DNA of 64,000 nt from Pseudomonas sp. B20(2017) (GCF_002113125.1 NZ_NEJP01000010.1:1-64000), one strand, 5' to 3'. Positions 16,586-26,015 are shown, counted from the stretch's first letter. The notes: generated by a model from the sequence alone, not told the origin. Numbers and translations: made by a program.

Positions 16586-17623
16586 TCAGCCGCGAGCGGC
16601 GCGTGGGTGACAGGCAGTGGGGTAGTAGTCGCGGAACCAGGCGATGAATCGCCCCAGGCCCTCATCCAGCTCGATCCGGGGCTGGAACCCGGTGGCCTGG
16701 GCCAGGTCGCTGGCCTCGGCGCAAGTGTTGAGCACGTCGCCCGGTTGCAGTGGCAGCAGTTCCACCACGGCTTTGCGGCCGAGGTGTTTCTCCAGCAGGG
16801 CGAGGTAGGTTTTCAGTTCCACCGGGTGCTGGCCGCCGATGTTGAACAGCCGCCACGGGGCCATGCTGCTGGCCGGGTCGGGTTGTTCGCGGTTCCACTC
16901 GGGATTAGCCCGTGGCGGTTGTTCGATCAGGCGCGCGATGCTTTCGATGATGTCGTCGATGTAGGTGAAGTCGCGCTGATGCTCGCCGTAGTTGAACAGC
17001 TTCAGCGGCGAACCTTCGCTGATCGCCTTGGCGAACTGGATCGGCGACATGTCCGGCCGGCCCCAGGGTCCGTACACCGTGAAAAACCGCAGCCCGGTGC
17101 ATGCAATACCGAACAGGTGGCTGTAGCTGTGAGCCATCAGTTCGTTGGCTTTCTTGGTGGCGGCGTACAGTGACAGCGGGTGATTGACGCCGTCCTGCAC
17201 CGAGTAGGGCGTGCGCTGGTTGGCGCCGTACACCGAACTGGACGAGGCGTAAATCAGGTGCTCGACCGGGTGCCGGCGGCAGCACTCCAGGATGTTCAGA
17301 AAACCGTCGAGATTACTGTCCAGATACGCCCGTGGATTCTCCAGCGAATAGCGCACGCCTGCCTGCGCCGCGAGGTGCACGACCACTTGTGGCCGTTCGC
17401 GCACGAACAGCGCTTGCAGAGCCGACGCGTCCGCCAGGTCAATCGTGGCGAGCTGGAAATCCCCCGTCTGTTCGCGCACCCAATCCACCCGATCGTGCTT
17501 TAGCTGCGGATCGTAGTAGCCGTTGAAGTTGTCGAGGCCAATCACCTGATGCCCGTCGCGCACCAGCCGCAGTACGCAATGAGCACCAATGAACCCGGCC
17601 GCACCGGTAACGAGGATTTTCAT
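16586..17623 (-). CDS. NAD-dependent nucleotide-sugar epimerase (UDP-glucuronate 4-epimerase-like)
   Basis: A 345-residue extended short-chain dehydrogenase. It has the NAD motif GAAGFIGAHC at 7-16, the segment DNFNGYYDPQLKHDR typical of UDP-glucuronate epimerases, catalytic Tyr153 and Lys157 in YAATK, and SSSSVYG. Because it follows ugd directly with an ATGA overlap, the likely reaction is UDP-glucuronate to UDP-galacturonate. This predicts uronic acid in the polymer. Other UDP-sugar epimerase activities are possible. Confidence 0.82.
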   Translation of the reverse strand: MKILVTGAAGFIGAHCVLRLVRDGHQVIGLDNFNGYYDPQLKHDRVDWVREQTGDFQLATIDLADASALQALFVRERPQVVVHLAAQAGVRYSLENPRAYLDSNLDGFLNILECCRRHPVEHLIYASSSSVYGANQRTPYSVQDGVNHPLSLYAATKKANELMAHSYSHLFGIACTGLRFFTVYGPWGRPDMSPIQFAKAISEGSPLKLFNYGEHQRDFTYIDDIIESIARLIEQPPRANPEWNREQPDPASSMAPWRLFNIGGQHPVELKTYLALLEKHLGRKAVVELLPLQPGDVLNTCAEASDLAQATGFQPRIELDEGLGRFIAWFRDYYPTACHPRAARG

Positions 17624-18972
17624 GGCCGCAACCCGTCAGGTGCGATGTGGCGCAGACCGATGCCGCTGTAGTGCAGACCGGCGGCTGCGACTTGTTCCGG
17701 GTTGTAGAGGTTGCGGCCGTCGATAATGACTTTGGAGCGCAGCTTGCTGGCCAGCAGCTCGAAATCCACCACGCGGAAATTCTTCCACTCGGTGCAGATC
17801 ACCAGTGCGTCGGCATCCTCCAGGGTGTCGTCGCGGGTGGCGCACAGGTGCAGGTCATTGCGGTAACCGTAAATGCGCCGGCATTCGGACATCGCTTCCG
17901 GATCGTAGGCCTGCACGCTGGCGCCTTCGGCCCACAGCGCATCCATCAGATAGCGGCTTGGGGCTTCACGCATGTCATCAGTGTTGGGCTTGAACGCCAG
18001 GCCCCAGATCGCGATCGATTTGCCGGCCAGGCCTTGAGGGAATTGCGCCTTGAGTTTGCTGAACAGGATGTGCCGCTGGCTGTCGTTGACGTCGGTGACG
18101 CTGCGCAGCAGTTTCAGCGGCATGCCGTTGTGTTCGGCGGTGTGCAGCAGGGCGCGTAAGTCTTTGGGAAAGCACGAGCCGCCAAAACCGCAGCCGGGGT
18201 AGATAAAGTGATAGCCGATGCGCGGATCGGAGCCGATACCCTTGCGTACCGCTTCGATGTCGGCGCCGAGCAGTTCGGTGAGGTTGGCCAGCTCGTTCAT
18301 GAAACTGATGCGGGTGGCGAGCATCGCGTTGGCCGCGTACTTGGTCAGCTCGGCGCTGCGGTTGTCCATGAACATCAGTTTTTCGTGGTTGCGGCAGAAC
18401 GGCGCGTACAGCTCGCTCATCTGCTCCCGTGCAATATCGTCGCGGGTGCCGATGATGATCCGGTCAGGTCGCATGCAGTCGGCGAGGGCGCTGCCTTCCT
18501 TGAGAAATTCGGGGTTGGACACCACCCGCACCGCCAGGGCGCTTTTGCCGCGCCGTTGCAGTTCTTCTTCAGCGGTGTGCGACACCTGATCCGCCGTGCC
18601 GACCGGCACCGTGGATTTGATGATCAGCGTGCGATCGTCCTCCATGAAACTGGCGATCTGTCGAGCGACATTCAGCACATGACTGAGGTCAGCCGAGCCG
18701 TCTTCGTCGGCCGGCGTGCCCACGGCAATGAAGATCAATGCGGCATGTTCCACCGCGTCGCTAGCTTGGGTGCTGAACAACAAACGACCCGCTTTGATGT
18801 TCTCTTCCAAAGTTGCCGAAAGGCCCGGTTCACTAATAGGAGGAACTGCCTGTTGTAATTGCTTGATCTTGTTCGGATCAATATCTACGCACATAACCCG
18901 ATGTCCGACATCGGCAAGTGCAGCAGCTTGTATCAGGCCAACATAGCCCGTACCAAATACGCTCACGTCCAT
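17620..18972 (-). CDS. ugd: UDP-glucose 6-dehydrogenase
   Basis: A 450-residue UDP-glucose/GDP-mannose dehydrogenase, first gene of the operon. It oxidises UDP-glucose to UDP-glucuronate with two NAD+. The Rossmann motif FGTGYVGL at 6-13 and catalytic Cys267 in GFGGSCFPKD are present, followed by the C-terminal UDP-binding part (GLAFKPNTDDMREAPS). The ATG at 18972 follows GAGG by about 9 nt. GDP-mannose dehydrogenase is the alternative, but the adjacent UDP-glucuronate epimerase-like gene argues for UDP-glucose. Confidence 0.9.
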   Translation of the reverse strand: MDVSVFGTGYVGLIQAAALADVGHRVMCVDIDPNKIKQLQQAVPPISEPGLSATLEENIKAGRLLFSTQASDAVEHAALIFIAVGTPADEDGSADLSHVLNVARQIASFMEDDRTLIIKSTVPVGTADQVSHTAEEELQRRGKSALAVRVVSNPEFLKEGSALADCMRPDRIIIGTRDDIAREQMSELYAPFCRNHEKLMFMDNRSAELTKYAANAMLATRISFMNELANLTELLGADIEAVRKGIGSDPRIGYHFIYPGCGFGGSCFPKDLRALLHTAEHNGMPLKLLRSVTDVNDSQRHILFSKLKAQFPQGLAGKSIAIWGLAFKPNTDDMREAPSRYLMDALWAEGASVQAYDPEAMSECRRIYGYRNDLHLCATRDDTLEDADALVICTEWKNFRVVDFELLASKLRSKVIIDGRNLYNPEQVAAAGLHYSGIGLRHIAPDGLRP

Positions 18973-19362
18973 ATTGGCGTGCCTCGTAAGACGGTGGTGG
19001 GAAGATCAAATTTGAACTGTCAAAAGGGGTATAGCGCAGAGTTGGAAAAGCATGTCAGCAAAATGACATGTTGCACGTGTATAACACCCCCGTTTTTGGG
19101 GGCGAATGGCCATCAAGTGCTTGCTGTAGCTGGATTTGTCCCGTTCTTGACATGTTTTTCACATTTAAAAGAAAGCGACAAACGGTGGTAGCCCTCGAAA
19201 TCAAAGACTTCCAGCGATCAAGGTGTGTCAGTTTTGAGTCAATGTTTTTTTGACGCTTTTATGAAAAACCCGGCATTTCTTGCGCTTTGATGGCCCGGTG
19301 CTAGTGTCAGGTTTTGACCGACAAACTCTTGACTCGCGCTGCTCAAGCGTTCCGGAATCGCC
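18973..19362. promoter_or_regulatory. Divergent regulatory region of the exopolysaccharide operon
   Basis: A 390-bp AT-richer gap between ugd (minus) and the sulfatase-like gene (plus), which must hold both promoters. A dyad CATGTCA-N6-TGACATG lies at 19051-19070, and TGACATG recurs at 19148-19154 inside TTGACATG. A CCCCC/GGGGG hairpin with loop GTTTTT is near 19087. On the minus strand a weak sigma-70-like pair (CTGACA, 19 bp, TATACC) overlaps the dyad. No convincing AlgU or sigma-54 site was seen. Confidence 0.4.
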
Positions 19363-21060
19363 ATGTTTAGATATTTGAAAGAACTGCTTTTAATTATTTA
19401 TCTGCTGTTTTATTCCGATTATTACCTTGAGCGGTTAAATGCTATCGGGTTCGGTTTTTCTGTACTGCTTTTTGGCGCGATGTTTTTGGCGCTGACTTTC
19501 GCATTATTACTAACGGCCTATATACGTCAGACTTTCATTCGACACTTGTTCGCATTAGTAATGTTTGTTTCAGCGGTGTTTTTCGATGTTTATACGAGGG
19601 TGACCGCCGATTACCTGACTTACAGCAGTTTCGTCTCGCTGGTGTACTCCGGCGGCTTCATCCAGGAGGCGGCGTATCAGTACCGGGGAGCGATCATCCA
19701 CGGGCTGCTCAACGGGTTGTTGCTGCTGATCGGCATCGGTCTCAAACCCCGTCATTCGATTCCGGTGCCCAATGCCTTGCGCGTGGCGGCGCCGTTTTGC
19801 GGCGTGCTGCTGCTCAGTGCCGTTTTGTTCGTGCGGGCCGGGGAGGGCGCGCGGGGTTTGCCGATCATGTACACGCCGCTGGCCTATCTGAACCTGTTTG
19901 GCTATGAGGCGCTGCACAACACCGTCGGCCCCCGTGAGGCGGTGACCCTGGCGCGAAATGGTCCGGCGGTCGGCCATGACATCGTGCTGATCATCGACGA
20001 GAGCATTTCGGGCAATTACCTGGACATCAACGCGCCGTTCGGCGTGCACAGCAACCTCAAACAGGCCCGTCCGGGCGTCGAGATCTTCAATTACGGTTAC
20101 GCGGCGTCCATCGCCAATTGCAGCGCCGACACCAACATCACCCTGCGCTACGGCGGCACGCGCGCCGACTACATGCGGATCAACAGCACGCTGCCGTCGA
20201 TCTGGCAATACGCCAAAAAGGCCGGCATGCGCACGGTCTACATCGATGCTCAGCGCACCGGCGGCAACCTGCAGAACCTGATGAACGACGCCGAGAAAAA
20301 GGACATCGACGAATTCGTGCAATTCGACCAGACCAGCGTGCGCGACCGCGACATGGCCGCCGCGGCCAAGCTGATCGAACTGCTCAACGACGACAAGCCG
20401 GAGCTGGTGCTGATCAACAAGGTCGGCGCGCATTTTCCGGTACACGACAAATACCCGGACGCTTTCATGGCTTACCGCCCGACCTTGCCGCGCGGGCAGT
20501 TCACGGAAGTTGCCGACACTGGCGAACGCACCGGTTTCAACGGCCAGCCGGATGACTGGGTGCTGTACCGCAACGCCTACAAGAACACCGTGCTGTGGAA
20601 TGTCGGCGAGTTTTTCTCGCGAGTGTTTGCCCAGGCCAATCTGAACAACGCGCTGCTGATCTACACCTCGGACCACGGCCAGGATTTGCACGAACGCGGC
20701 AATCCGGGACTCAATACCCACTGCGGCGGCGACCCGGTGGAGGAAGAAGGGCTGGTGCCGCTGGTGGTGATTCAGGGCGAACAGTTGCACACGCTCGACT
20801 GGTCGGCGCAACTGGCGGCGAACAAGGATCGCTCCAGTCACTACAACATCTTCCCGACCCTGTTGCAGTTGATGGGCTACGACCTGCCGGGAATCGAAGC
20901 GGTCTACGGCAAACCACTGAGCGTGGCGACGGCGGATGAGTTCACCTTCAACTACCGCTTCAATGCACGGCTGGGGGCCAAACCCGAGTGGAAACACATC
21001 GACCTGAACAGTATCGTGACGCCGGGTGAAGCGCCGACGAGTGTGGCGGTGGGGCAGTGA
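19363..21060 (+). CDS. Sulfatase-superfamily membrane phosphotransferase-like protein (EptA-like fold)
   Basis: A 565-residue protein with about five N-terminal membrane segments followed by a periplasmic sulfatase/alkaline-phosphatase-type domain. Metal-site motifs are seen: IVLIIDESISG, NKVGAHFPVH and YTSDHGQDLHERG. This layout matches phosphoethanolamine or phosphoglycerol transferases. The usual nucleophile loop reads NCSADTNITLRYGG, which differs from the canonical Thr motif of EptA, so the transferred group is uncertain. The gene is divergent from ugd and could modify an envelope glycan. The first 60 codons are AT-rich compared with the rest. Confidence 0.75.
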   Translation: MFRYLKELLLIIYLLFYSDYYLERLNAIGFGFSVLLFGAMFLALTFALLLTAYIRQTFIRHLFALVMFVSAVFFDVYTRVTADYLTYSSFVSLVYSGGFIQEAAYQYRGAIIHGLLNGLLLLIGIGLKPRHSIPVPNALRVAAPFCGVLLLSAVLFVRAGEGARGLPIMYTPLAYLNLFGYEALHNTVGPREAVTLARNGPAVGHDIVLIIDESISGNYLDINAPFGVHSNLKQARPGVEIFNYGYAASIANCSADTNITLRYGGTRADYMRINSTLPSIWQYAKKAGMRTVYIDAQRTGGNLQNLMNDAEKKDIDEFVQFDQTSVRDRDMAAAAKLIELLNDDKPELVLINKVGAHFPVHDKYPDAFMAYRPTLPRGQFTEVADTGERTGFNGQPDDWVLYRNAYKNTVLWNVGEFFSRVFAQANLNNALLIYTSDHGQDLHERGNPGLNTHCGGDPVEEEGLVPLVVIQGEQLHTLDWSAQLAANKDRSSHYNIFPTLLQLMGYDLPGIEAVYGKPLSVATADEFTFNYRFNARLGAKPEWKHIDLNSIVTPGEAPTSVAVGQ

Positions 21061-21082
21061 TTTATTGGTTGTCTTGGCTGGC

Positions 21083-21153
21083 CTCATCGCGAGCAGGCTC
21101 GCTCCCGCATTTGGAATGCAGTTCCCTGTGGGAGCGAGCCTGCTCGCGATGAG
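21083..21153. repeat. REPIN: two inverted REP units
   Basis: Left unit TCATCGCGAGCAGGCTCGCT from 21084 and right unit GGGAGCGAGCCTGCTCGCGA ending near 21153 are near-perfect inverse copies about 20 bp apart. This is the REP doublet form common between genes in fluorescent pseudomonads. It lies between the sulfatase-like gene and the ABC transporter operon, both transcribed to the right. Confidence 0.85.
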
Positions 21154-21233
21154 GGTGGATCAAACACAGCAGAGTTCAGATCCATTCCTTGTATCCGCTA
21201 TCCTTGGCCGACACGGATCGATCGGATGGCGGC

Positions 21234-21887
21234 ATGCTCCAGGTTCAAAACGTCTTCAAAAGCTACCTCACCCCGCAAGGCCCGTTGCCGGTGCTGCAAG
21301 GCATCGACTTGACGCTCAAGCCTGGCAGCAGCCTGGCGCTGATGGGCGAGTCGGGCAGCGGCAAGAGCACGCTGCTGCACCTGATCGCCGGGCTCGACAA
21401 GGTCGACAGCGGCGCAATCAGCAGCGGCGAACATCGGCTGGACCGGATGAACGAGGCGCAACTGGCCAACTGGCGGCGCACCGAAATCGGTCTGGTGTTC
21501 CAGCAGTACAACCTGATCGGCAGCCTGCGCATCGAAGACAACCTGGCGTTTCAGGCGCGACTCGCCGGGCGGCATGACCCGCGCTGGCAACATCATCTGG
21601 TGCAGCGTCTGGGGCTGGGCGAATTGCTCAAGCGCTATCCCGAACAACTTTCCGGCGGCCAGCAACAGCGGGTTGCGCTCGCTCGGGCGCTGGCGGCGCA
21701 ACCGAAATTGCTGCTGGCCGACGAGCCCACCGGCAGCCTCGACGAAGCCACCAGCGACGAAGTCCTGCGACTGTTGCTGGAATTGCTCGACGACACGCCG
21801 ACCACCCTGCTGATGGTCACCCACAGTCAGCGCGTGGCGGCGCGGCTGGCGGAGCGGGTGGTGTTGTCCAGCGGTCGATTGACGTGA
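21234..21887 (+). CDS. ABC transporter ATPase of an AttEFGH-like system
   Basis: A 217-residue ABC ATPase of the LolD/MacB (type VII) class. It has Walker A GESGSGKST, Q-loop LVFQQYNLI, the signature LSGGQQQRVALARAL, Walker B LLLADEPTGSLDE and an H-loop (MVTHS). Start ATG 21234 begins the domain (MLQVQNVFKSY); the frame is open 15 codons further upstream but runs towards the REPIN with no ribosome site. The end overlaps the permease GTG by 4 bp. It should power the FtsX-type permease that follows in lipoprotein or lipid-type mechanotransmission rather than solute import. Confidence 0.85.
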   Translation: MLQVQNVFKSYLTPQGPLPVLQGIDLTLKPGSSLALMGESGSGKSTLLHLIAGLDKVDSGAISSGEHRLDRMNEAQLANWRRTEIGLVFQQYNLIGSLRIEDNLAFQARLAGRHDPRWQHHLVQRLGLGELLKRYPEQLSGGQQQRVALARALAAQPKLLLADEPTGSLDEATSDEVLRLLLELLDDTPTTLLMVTHSQRVAARLAERVVLSSGRLT

Positions 21888-24355
21888 AGGTTTTCCGCCA
21901 CGCGCTGATCGCGCTGCTCAGTCACTGGCGGCGCCACCCGGTGCAGTTTTTCAGCGTGCTGACCGGGCTGTGGCTGGCCACCAGTCTGTTGACCGGGGTC
22001 GAAGCGCTCAACAGTCAGGCGCGGGACAGTTACGCGCGGGCCAGCCAAATGATCGGCGGCGAGCCCCAGGCCAGCCTCAGCACGCCGAACGGCGCGACGT
22101 TCCCGCAACAATGGTTCGTTGACCTGCGACGTCTGGGCTGGCCGGTGTCGCCGGTGCTGCAAGGTCGGTTGATTCTTAAAAATCACGAAAACCAGCGCCT
22201 GCAGTTGATGGGCATCGAACCGGTGTCCTTGCCCGGTGACAGCGCGGTGGCCGGGCAGGCGATGCCGATTGAGCGCGTCGTCGAATTCTTCACCCCGCCG
22301 GGCAGCACCTGGATTTCGCCCGAGACCTTGCGAGCGCTGAACCTTGCCGAGGGCGCGACCCCGGCCACCGAAACCGGCCAGACGTTGCCGCCGCTGCGGG
22401 CACAAACCGACATGGCCCCCGGCGTGCTGCTGGTGGACATTGGCGTCGCTCAGCGCGTGCTCGAACAGCCCGATCAACTGTCACGTCTGCTGTTGCCGAA
22501 GGATTTTCACGCCGACGTCCCGGCCGCGTTCAGGGGCCAGTTGCAGCTCAAGAGCAGTGGCGAGGAAAACAACCTGGCGCGACTGACGGAAAGCTTCCAC
22601 CTCAACCTTGATGCGCTCGGGTTTCTCTCGTTCATTGTCGGCTTGTTCATTGTCCACGCGGCTATCGGTCTGGCGCTGGAGCAGCGCCGGGGATTACTGC
22701 GCACCTTGAGGGCCTGCGGGGTCAGCGCACGGATGTTGATCGCTTGCCTGATCGTCGAGCTCGGCGCGTTGGCGTTGATCGGCGGGTTGTTCGGCGTGGT
22801 CAGCGGTTACTGGCTGGCGAGCGTGCTGTTGCCGGACGTCGCCACCAGCCTGCGCGGTCTGTACGGCGCGGAAGTGGCGGGGCAGTTGCGACTGAGTCCG
22901 TGGTGGTGGTTCAGCGGCATCGGCTTGAGCCTGCTCGGCGCGTTGCTGGCCGGGGCCAACAGTTTGCTGCGGGCGGCGCGTCTGCCGCTGCTGGCGGTGG
23001 CGGATCCACAGGCCTGGCATCAGCAACATGCGCGCTGGTTGCGGCGTCAGGGTTGGGTGGCCGGCGTGTGTGCGGCGATTGCGTTGGCTGCGCTGGTGTG
23101 GGGCAACAGCCTGGCCAGCGGTTTCGTGTTGATGGCGGGGCTGTTGCTCGGCGCCGCGCTGGCGTTGCCGGTGTTGCTCAGCGCGCTGCTCAACGGTTTG
23201 CTCGGGCGCAGCCGCTCGGTGCTCGGGCAGTGGTTTCTCGCCGATTGCCGCCAGCAATTGCCGGCGCTGAGCCTGGCGTTGATGGCGCTGCTGCTGGCGA
23301 TGGCGGCGAACATCGGCGCCGGCAGCATGACCGCCGGTTTCCGCCAGACTTTCAACGACTGGCTCGAACAACGGCTCACCGCCGAGCTTTATCTGAACCC
23401 GAGCAACCCGGCGCAGGCGCGAGAGCTGTACACCTGGCTCAAACAGCAACCCAGCGTAAAGGCGATCATGCCTAACTGGCAGGTTTCGGTGACGCTGCAA
23501 GGCTGGCCGGCGGACGTGTTCGGGATCATCGATCATCCGCATTATCGCCAGCACTGGCCGTTGCTCGAAGCGCGGGGCGACGATCCGTGGGCGGCGCTGG
23601 CGAGCGACGATGCGGTGATGCTCAGCGAACAACTCGCCCGCCGACTCAAGGTCCGGCCGGGCGATCACCTGACGATTCCCACACCGGGGCTGCCATGGTC
23701 GCCGCGCATCGTCGGCATCTACGCGGACTACGGTAATCCCAAGGGCCATGTGCTGGTCAACAGCAATCACCTGCTGCGCGGCTGGCCGCAGCTGACGCCG
23801 AACCGCTTCAACCTGCGTATCGACCCGCCGAACATCCCTGCGCTGCTCACGGCCTTGCAGGCCCGCTTTCAGCTTGATGACAGCCGCATCGTCGATCAGG
23901 CGCGGCTCAAGGGCTGGTCGGTTCAGGTGTTTGAACGCACCTTCGCCGCGACAGCCGCGCTCAACAGTCTGACCCTGGCGGTCGCCGGTGTGGCGCTGTT
24001 CATCAGCCTGCTGACCCAGAGCCAGAGCCGTCTCGGCCAGCTCGCACCGTTGTGGGCGTTGGGCGTGACGCGGCGGCAATTGATGCTGCTCAACCTCGGG
24101 CAGACGTGGCTTCTGGCGCTGCTGACGCTGGTGCTGGCCTTGCCGTTGGGCATCGGCCTGGCGTGGTGTCTGGACGCGGTGATCAACGTGCAGGCCTTTG
24201 GCTGGCGTCTGCCGCTGCGGGTGTTTCCATTGCAGTTGCTGCAACTGATGGGGCTGGCGCTGCTGGCGACGTTGCTGGCTTCGGCGTGGCCGCTGTATTC
24301 GCTGTACCGCACGCAACCGGCGGATCTGTTGAGGACGTTTGGCCATGAGGATTAG
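21884..24355 (+). CDS. FtsX-type ABC permease with two FtsX domains (AttF-AttG-like)
   Basis: An 823-residue inner-membrane protein with about eight to ten membrane segments: one near the N-terminus, a group near residues 240-400, another near 400-490, and three at the C-terminus (after residue 680). Two FtsX-like cores are each linked to a periplasmic domain, so it looks like a fusion of two MacB/LolCE-type permeases. Start is GTG at 21884 in a GTGA overlap with the ATPase; the end overlaps the lipocalin-like gene by 11 bp. Together the three genes resemble the predicted AttEFGH complex. Confidence 0.85.
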   Translation: MKVFRHALIALLSHWRRHPVQFFSVLTGLWLATSLLTGVEALNSQARDSYARASQMIGGEPQASLSTPNGATFPQQWFVDLRRLGWPVSPVLQGRLILKNHENQRLQLMGIEPVSLPGDSAVAGQAMPIERVVEFFTPPGSTWISPETLRALNLAEGATPATETGQTLPPLRAQTDMAPGVLLVDIGVAQRVLEQPDQLSRLLLPKDFHADVPAAFRGQLQLKSSGEENNLARLTESFHLNLDALGFLSFIVGLFIVHAAIGLALEQRRGLLRTLRACGVSARMLIACLIVELGALALIGGLFGVVSGYWLASVLLPDVATSLRGLYGAEVAGQLRLSPWWWFSGIGLSLLGALLAGANSLLRAARLPLLAVADPQAWHQQHARWLRRQGWVAGVCAAIALAALVWGNSLASGFVLMAGLLLGAALALPVLLSALLNGLLGRSRSVLGQWFLADCRQQLPALSLALMALLLAMAANIGAGSMTAGFRQTFNDWLEQRLTAELYLNPSNPAQARELYTWLKQQPSVKAIMPNWQVSVTLQGWPADVFGIIDHPHYRQHWPLLEARGDDPWAALASDDAVMLSEQLARRLKVRPGDHLTIPTPGLPWSPRIVGIYADYGNPKGHVLVNSNHLLRGWPQLTPNRFNLRIDPPNIPALLTALQARFQLDDSRIVDQARLKGWSVQVFERTFAATAALNSLTLAVAGVALFISLLTQSQSRLGQLAPLWALGVTRRQLMLLNLGQTWLLALLTLVLALPLGIGLAWCLDAVINVQAFGWRLPLRVFPLQLLQLMGLALLATLLASAWPLYSLYRTQPADLLRTFGHED

Positions 24356-25412
24356 ATTCGTCGGGATGGTGTTGCTGTTGATGCTCGTTGGCTGCGATGA
24401 CAAGGCGCCGGAGCAAAAAGGCTTCGCCGGAATGGGCAGTCAGGCGCAGGCGTTTACGCCGGTGGTGCCGGGGCGGGTGTTCAGCTTCCCGGCGGATCAC
24501 GGCGCCCATGACGGCTTTCGCATCGAATGGTGGTACGTGACGGCCAATCTCAAGGATGCGCAGGGCAACGATTTCGGCGTGCAGTGGACGTTATTCCGCA
24601 GCGCCCTGAACGCCTTGCCGCCTCAGCCGGGCTGGGCCAACCAGACGATCTGGCTCGGGCACGCGGCAGTGACCTCGGCCAGCGTCCACCACGCCGCCGA
24701 GCGTTATGCCCGTGGCGGCGTCGGGCAGGCCGGGGTGCGTGCGGCGCCGTTCGAGGCTTGGATCGATGACTGGCGTTTCGTCAGTCAGGCGAGCGATCCG
24801 CTGGCCGACCTGCAACTCAGCGCCCGGGACAAGAACTTCAGCTACCTGTTGCGCCTGACCTCCAGCCGCCCGCTGGTGCTGCAGGGTGACAAGGGTTTCA
24901 GCCAGAAATCCGAACAGGGCCAGGCGTCGTATTACTACAGTCAGCCGTTTTTTCAGGCCAGTGGCACCCTGCAGATCGACGGCCAGACCTACACCGTCAA
25001 CGGTCCGGCGTGGCTCGATCGTGAGTGGAGCAGCCAGCCGCTGACCGCCAATCAGACGGGATGGGACTGGTTTTCCCTGCATCTGGACGGTGGCGAGCAC
25101 GTCATGCTCTACCGCATGCGTCAGAAGGAAGGGGCGCCGTACCTCACCGGCACGTGGATTGCCGCCGATGGCCAGACCGAAACCCTGCACGCCGAGCAGA
25201 TCAAGCTGACCCCGCAAGGCACTGCGAAGGTCGCCGGCCGTTCAATGCCGGTGCGCTGGTCGATCGGCATTCCGCAAAAAAACCTGCAGATCACCCTCGA
25301 TGCAATCAACCCCGACGCCTGGATGAACCTGCGCATTCCGTATTGGGAGGGGCCGGTGCGCCTGAGCGGCAATCGGGACGGGCAGGGCTATCTGGAAATG
25401 ACCGGGTACTGA
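24345..25412 (+). CDS. AttH/CrtC-like secreted lipoprotein
   Basis: A 355-residue lipoprotein of the AttH/hydroxyneurosporene-synthase-like (lipocalin-type) family. The signal peptide ends in a lipobox, LMLVGCDDK. The family-typical opening FPADHGAHDGFRIEWWYVT is followed by GVQWTLFRSAL, LDREWSSQP and GWDWFSLHLDGGE. ATG 24345 is preferred, about 10 nt after GAGGA and overlapping the permease end; a TTG two codons upstream is less likely. As the exported partner of the FtsX-type transporter it probably binds a hydrophobic molecule in the periplasm. Confidence 0.85.
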   Translation: MRIRFVGMVLLLMLVGCDDKAPEQKGFAGMGSQAQAFTPVVPGRVFSFPADHGAHDGFRIEWWYVTANLKDAQGNDFGVQWTLFRSALNALPPQPGWANQTIWLGHAAVTSASVHHAAERYARGGVGQAGVRAAPFEAWIDDWRFVSQASDPLADLQLSARDKNFSYLLRLTSSRPLVLQGDKGFSQKSEQGQASYYYSQPFFQASGTLQIDGQTYTVNGPAWLDREWSSQPLTANQTGWDWFSLHLDGGEHVMLYRMRQKEGAPYLTGTWIAADGQTETLHAEQIKLTPQGTAKVAGRSMPVRWSIGIPQKNLQITLDAINPDAWMNLRIPYWEGPVRLSGNRDGQGYLEMTGY

Positions 25413-25498
25413 TTCCGCGCACCGTGCCGCGAAGGAATCGATTGGAACTCTCTCCAGGATGCCCCCTCTACCGAGGAACATGGCCGAGGATCCGATCC

Positions 25499-25741
25499 AT
25501 GAGCGAGGAACTGAAATCTCCAGACCTGACGACCTGGCAGCAGATGTTTGACGATCAGACGTACTGGCAACAATCCCCGGATGCCCATTACTTCGATCTG
25601 CAGCGCATCGCTGACGATTTGCTCGGCCAAGGTGCCATCGATCTTGAGCAGTGGCAGATTCTCAGAGCCAAGGCCGATGACTTGCACAAGGACTCACCCG
25701 CCGTGAATGTTGCGCGGGAACTCGACGACCCCGAAGCCTGA
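25499..25741 (+). CDS. Small acidic hypothetical protein
   Basis: An 80-residue acidic soluble protein, MSEELKSPDL to DDPEA. I do not recognise the family. It has a predicted helical middle (YFDLQRIADDLLGQ, IDLEQWQILRAKADDL). The start at 25499 has GAGGATCC upstream. It lies 86 bp after the AttH-like gene and 11 bp before another small gene, so the three may share a transcript. The reading frame is open far upstream, but that part is the shadow of the AttH-like gene. Confidence 0.65.
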   Translation: MSEELKSPDLTTWQQMFDDQTYWQQSPDAHYFDLQRIADDLLGQGAIDLEQWQILRAKADDLHKDSPAVNVARELDDPEA

Positions 25742-25752
25742 GGAGACCTGGA

Positions 25753-25932
25753 ATGAACACTGTCCCTGATAACGAGCACCCCGACGAACCTCGTCCGCCG
25801 GGTGAAACCGAGCGCGACAACGACGCACTGCGTCCCACCGATCCCAAACAGCGGCAGAACTCCGGGAAAGGCACCGCCAGTGGCGAGTCCACCGCGCAGG
25901 ACACTGCGCAACGATCGCGGAACAAACCCTGA
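25753..25932 (+). CDS. Small disordered hydrophilic protein
   Basis: A 59-residue protein (MNTVPDNEHPDEPRPPG to QRSRNKP) made almost only of Pro, Glu, Asp, Arg, Gln, Ser and Thr, so it is expected to be intrinsically disordered. A clear AGGAGACC site precedes the ATG by 6 nt and the preceding gene ends 11 bp upstream, which supports real translation. It is too short to appear as a long open frame and would be easily missed. Function unknown. Confidence 0.6.
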   Translation: MNTVPDNEHPDEPRPPGETERDNDALRPTDPKQRQNSGKGTASGESTAQDTAQRSRNKP

Positions 25933-26015
25933 AGGGCGTCTATGCTCACTGGCACGTCCGTCGCTGACCACGTCGGCGATGGGTGCTGCCATCCATCACA
26001 GGGAATGTACCGCTT

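Noticed and set aside
19570..21087. 505-codon minus-strand frame
   Set aside because: Antisense of the sulfatase-family gene, whose motifs and membrane segments are clear on the plus strand.
22694..24403. 569-codon minus-strand frame rich in Gln and Arg
   Set aside because: Antisense of the FtsX permease; same mirror composition, no start context.
25025..25498. Extension of the small acidic gene upstream of 25499
   Set aside because: The upstream part is an out-of-frame shadow of the AttH-like gene; the internal ATG has a ribosome site.
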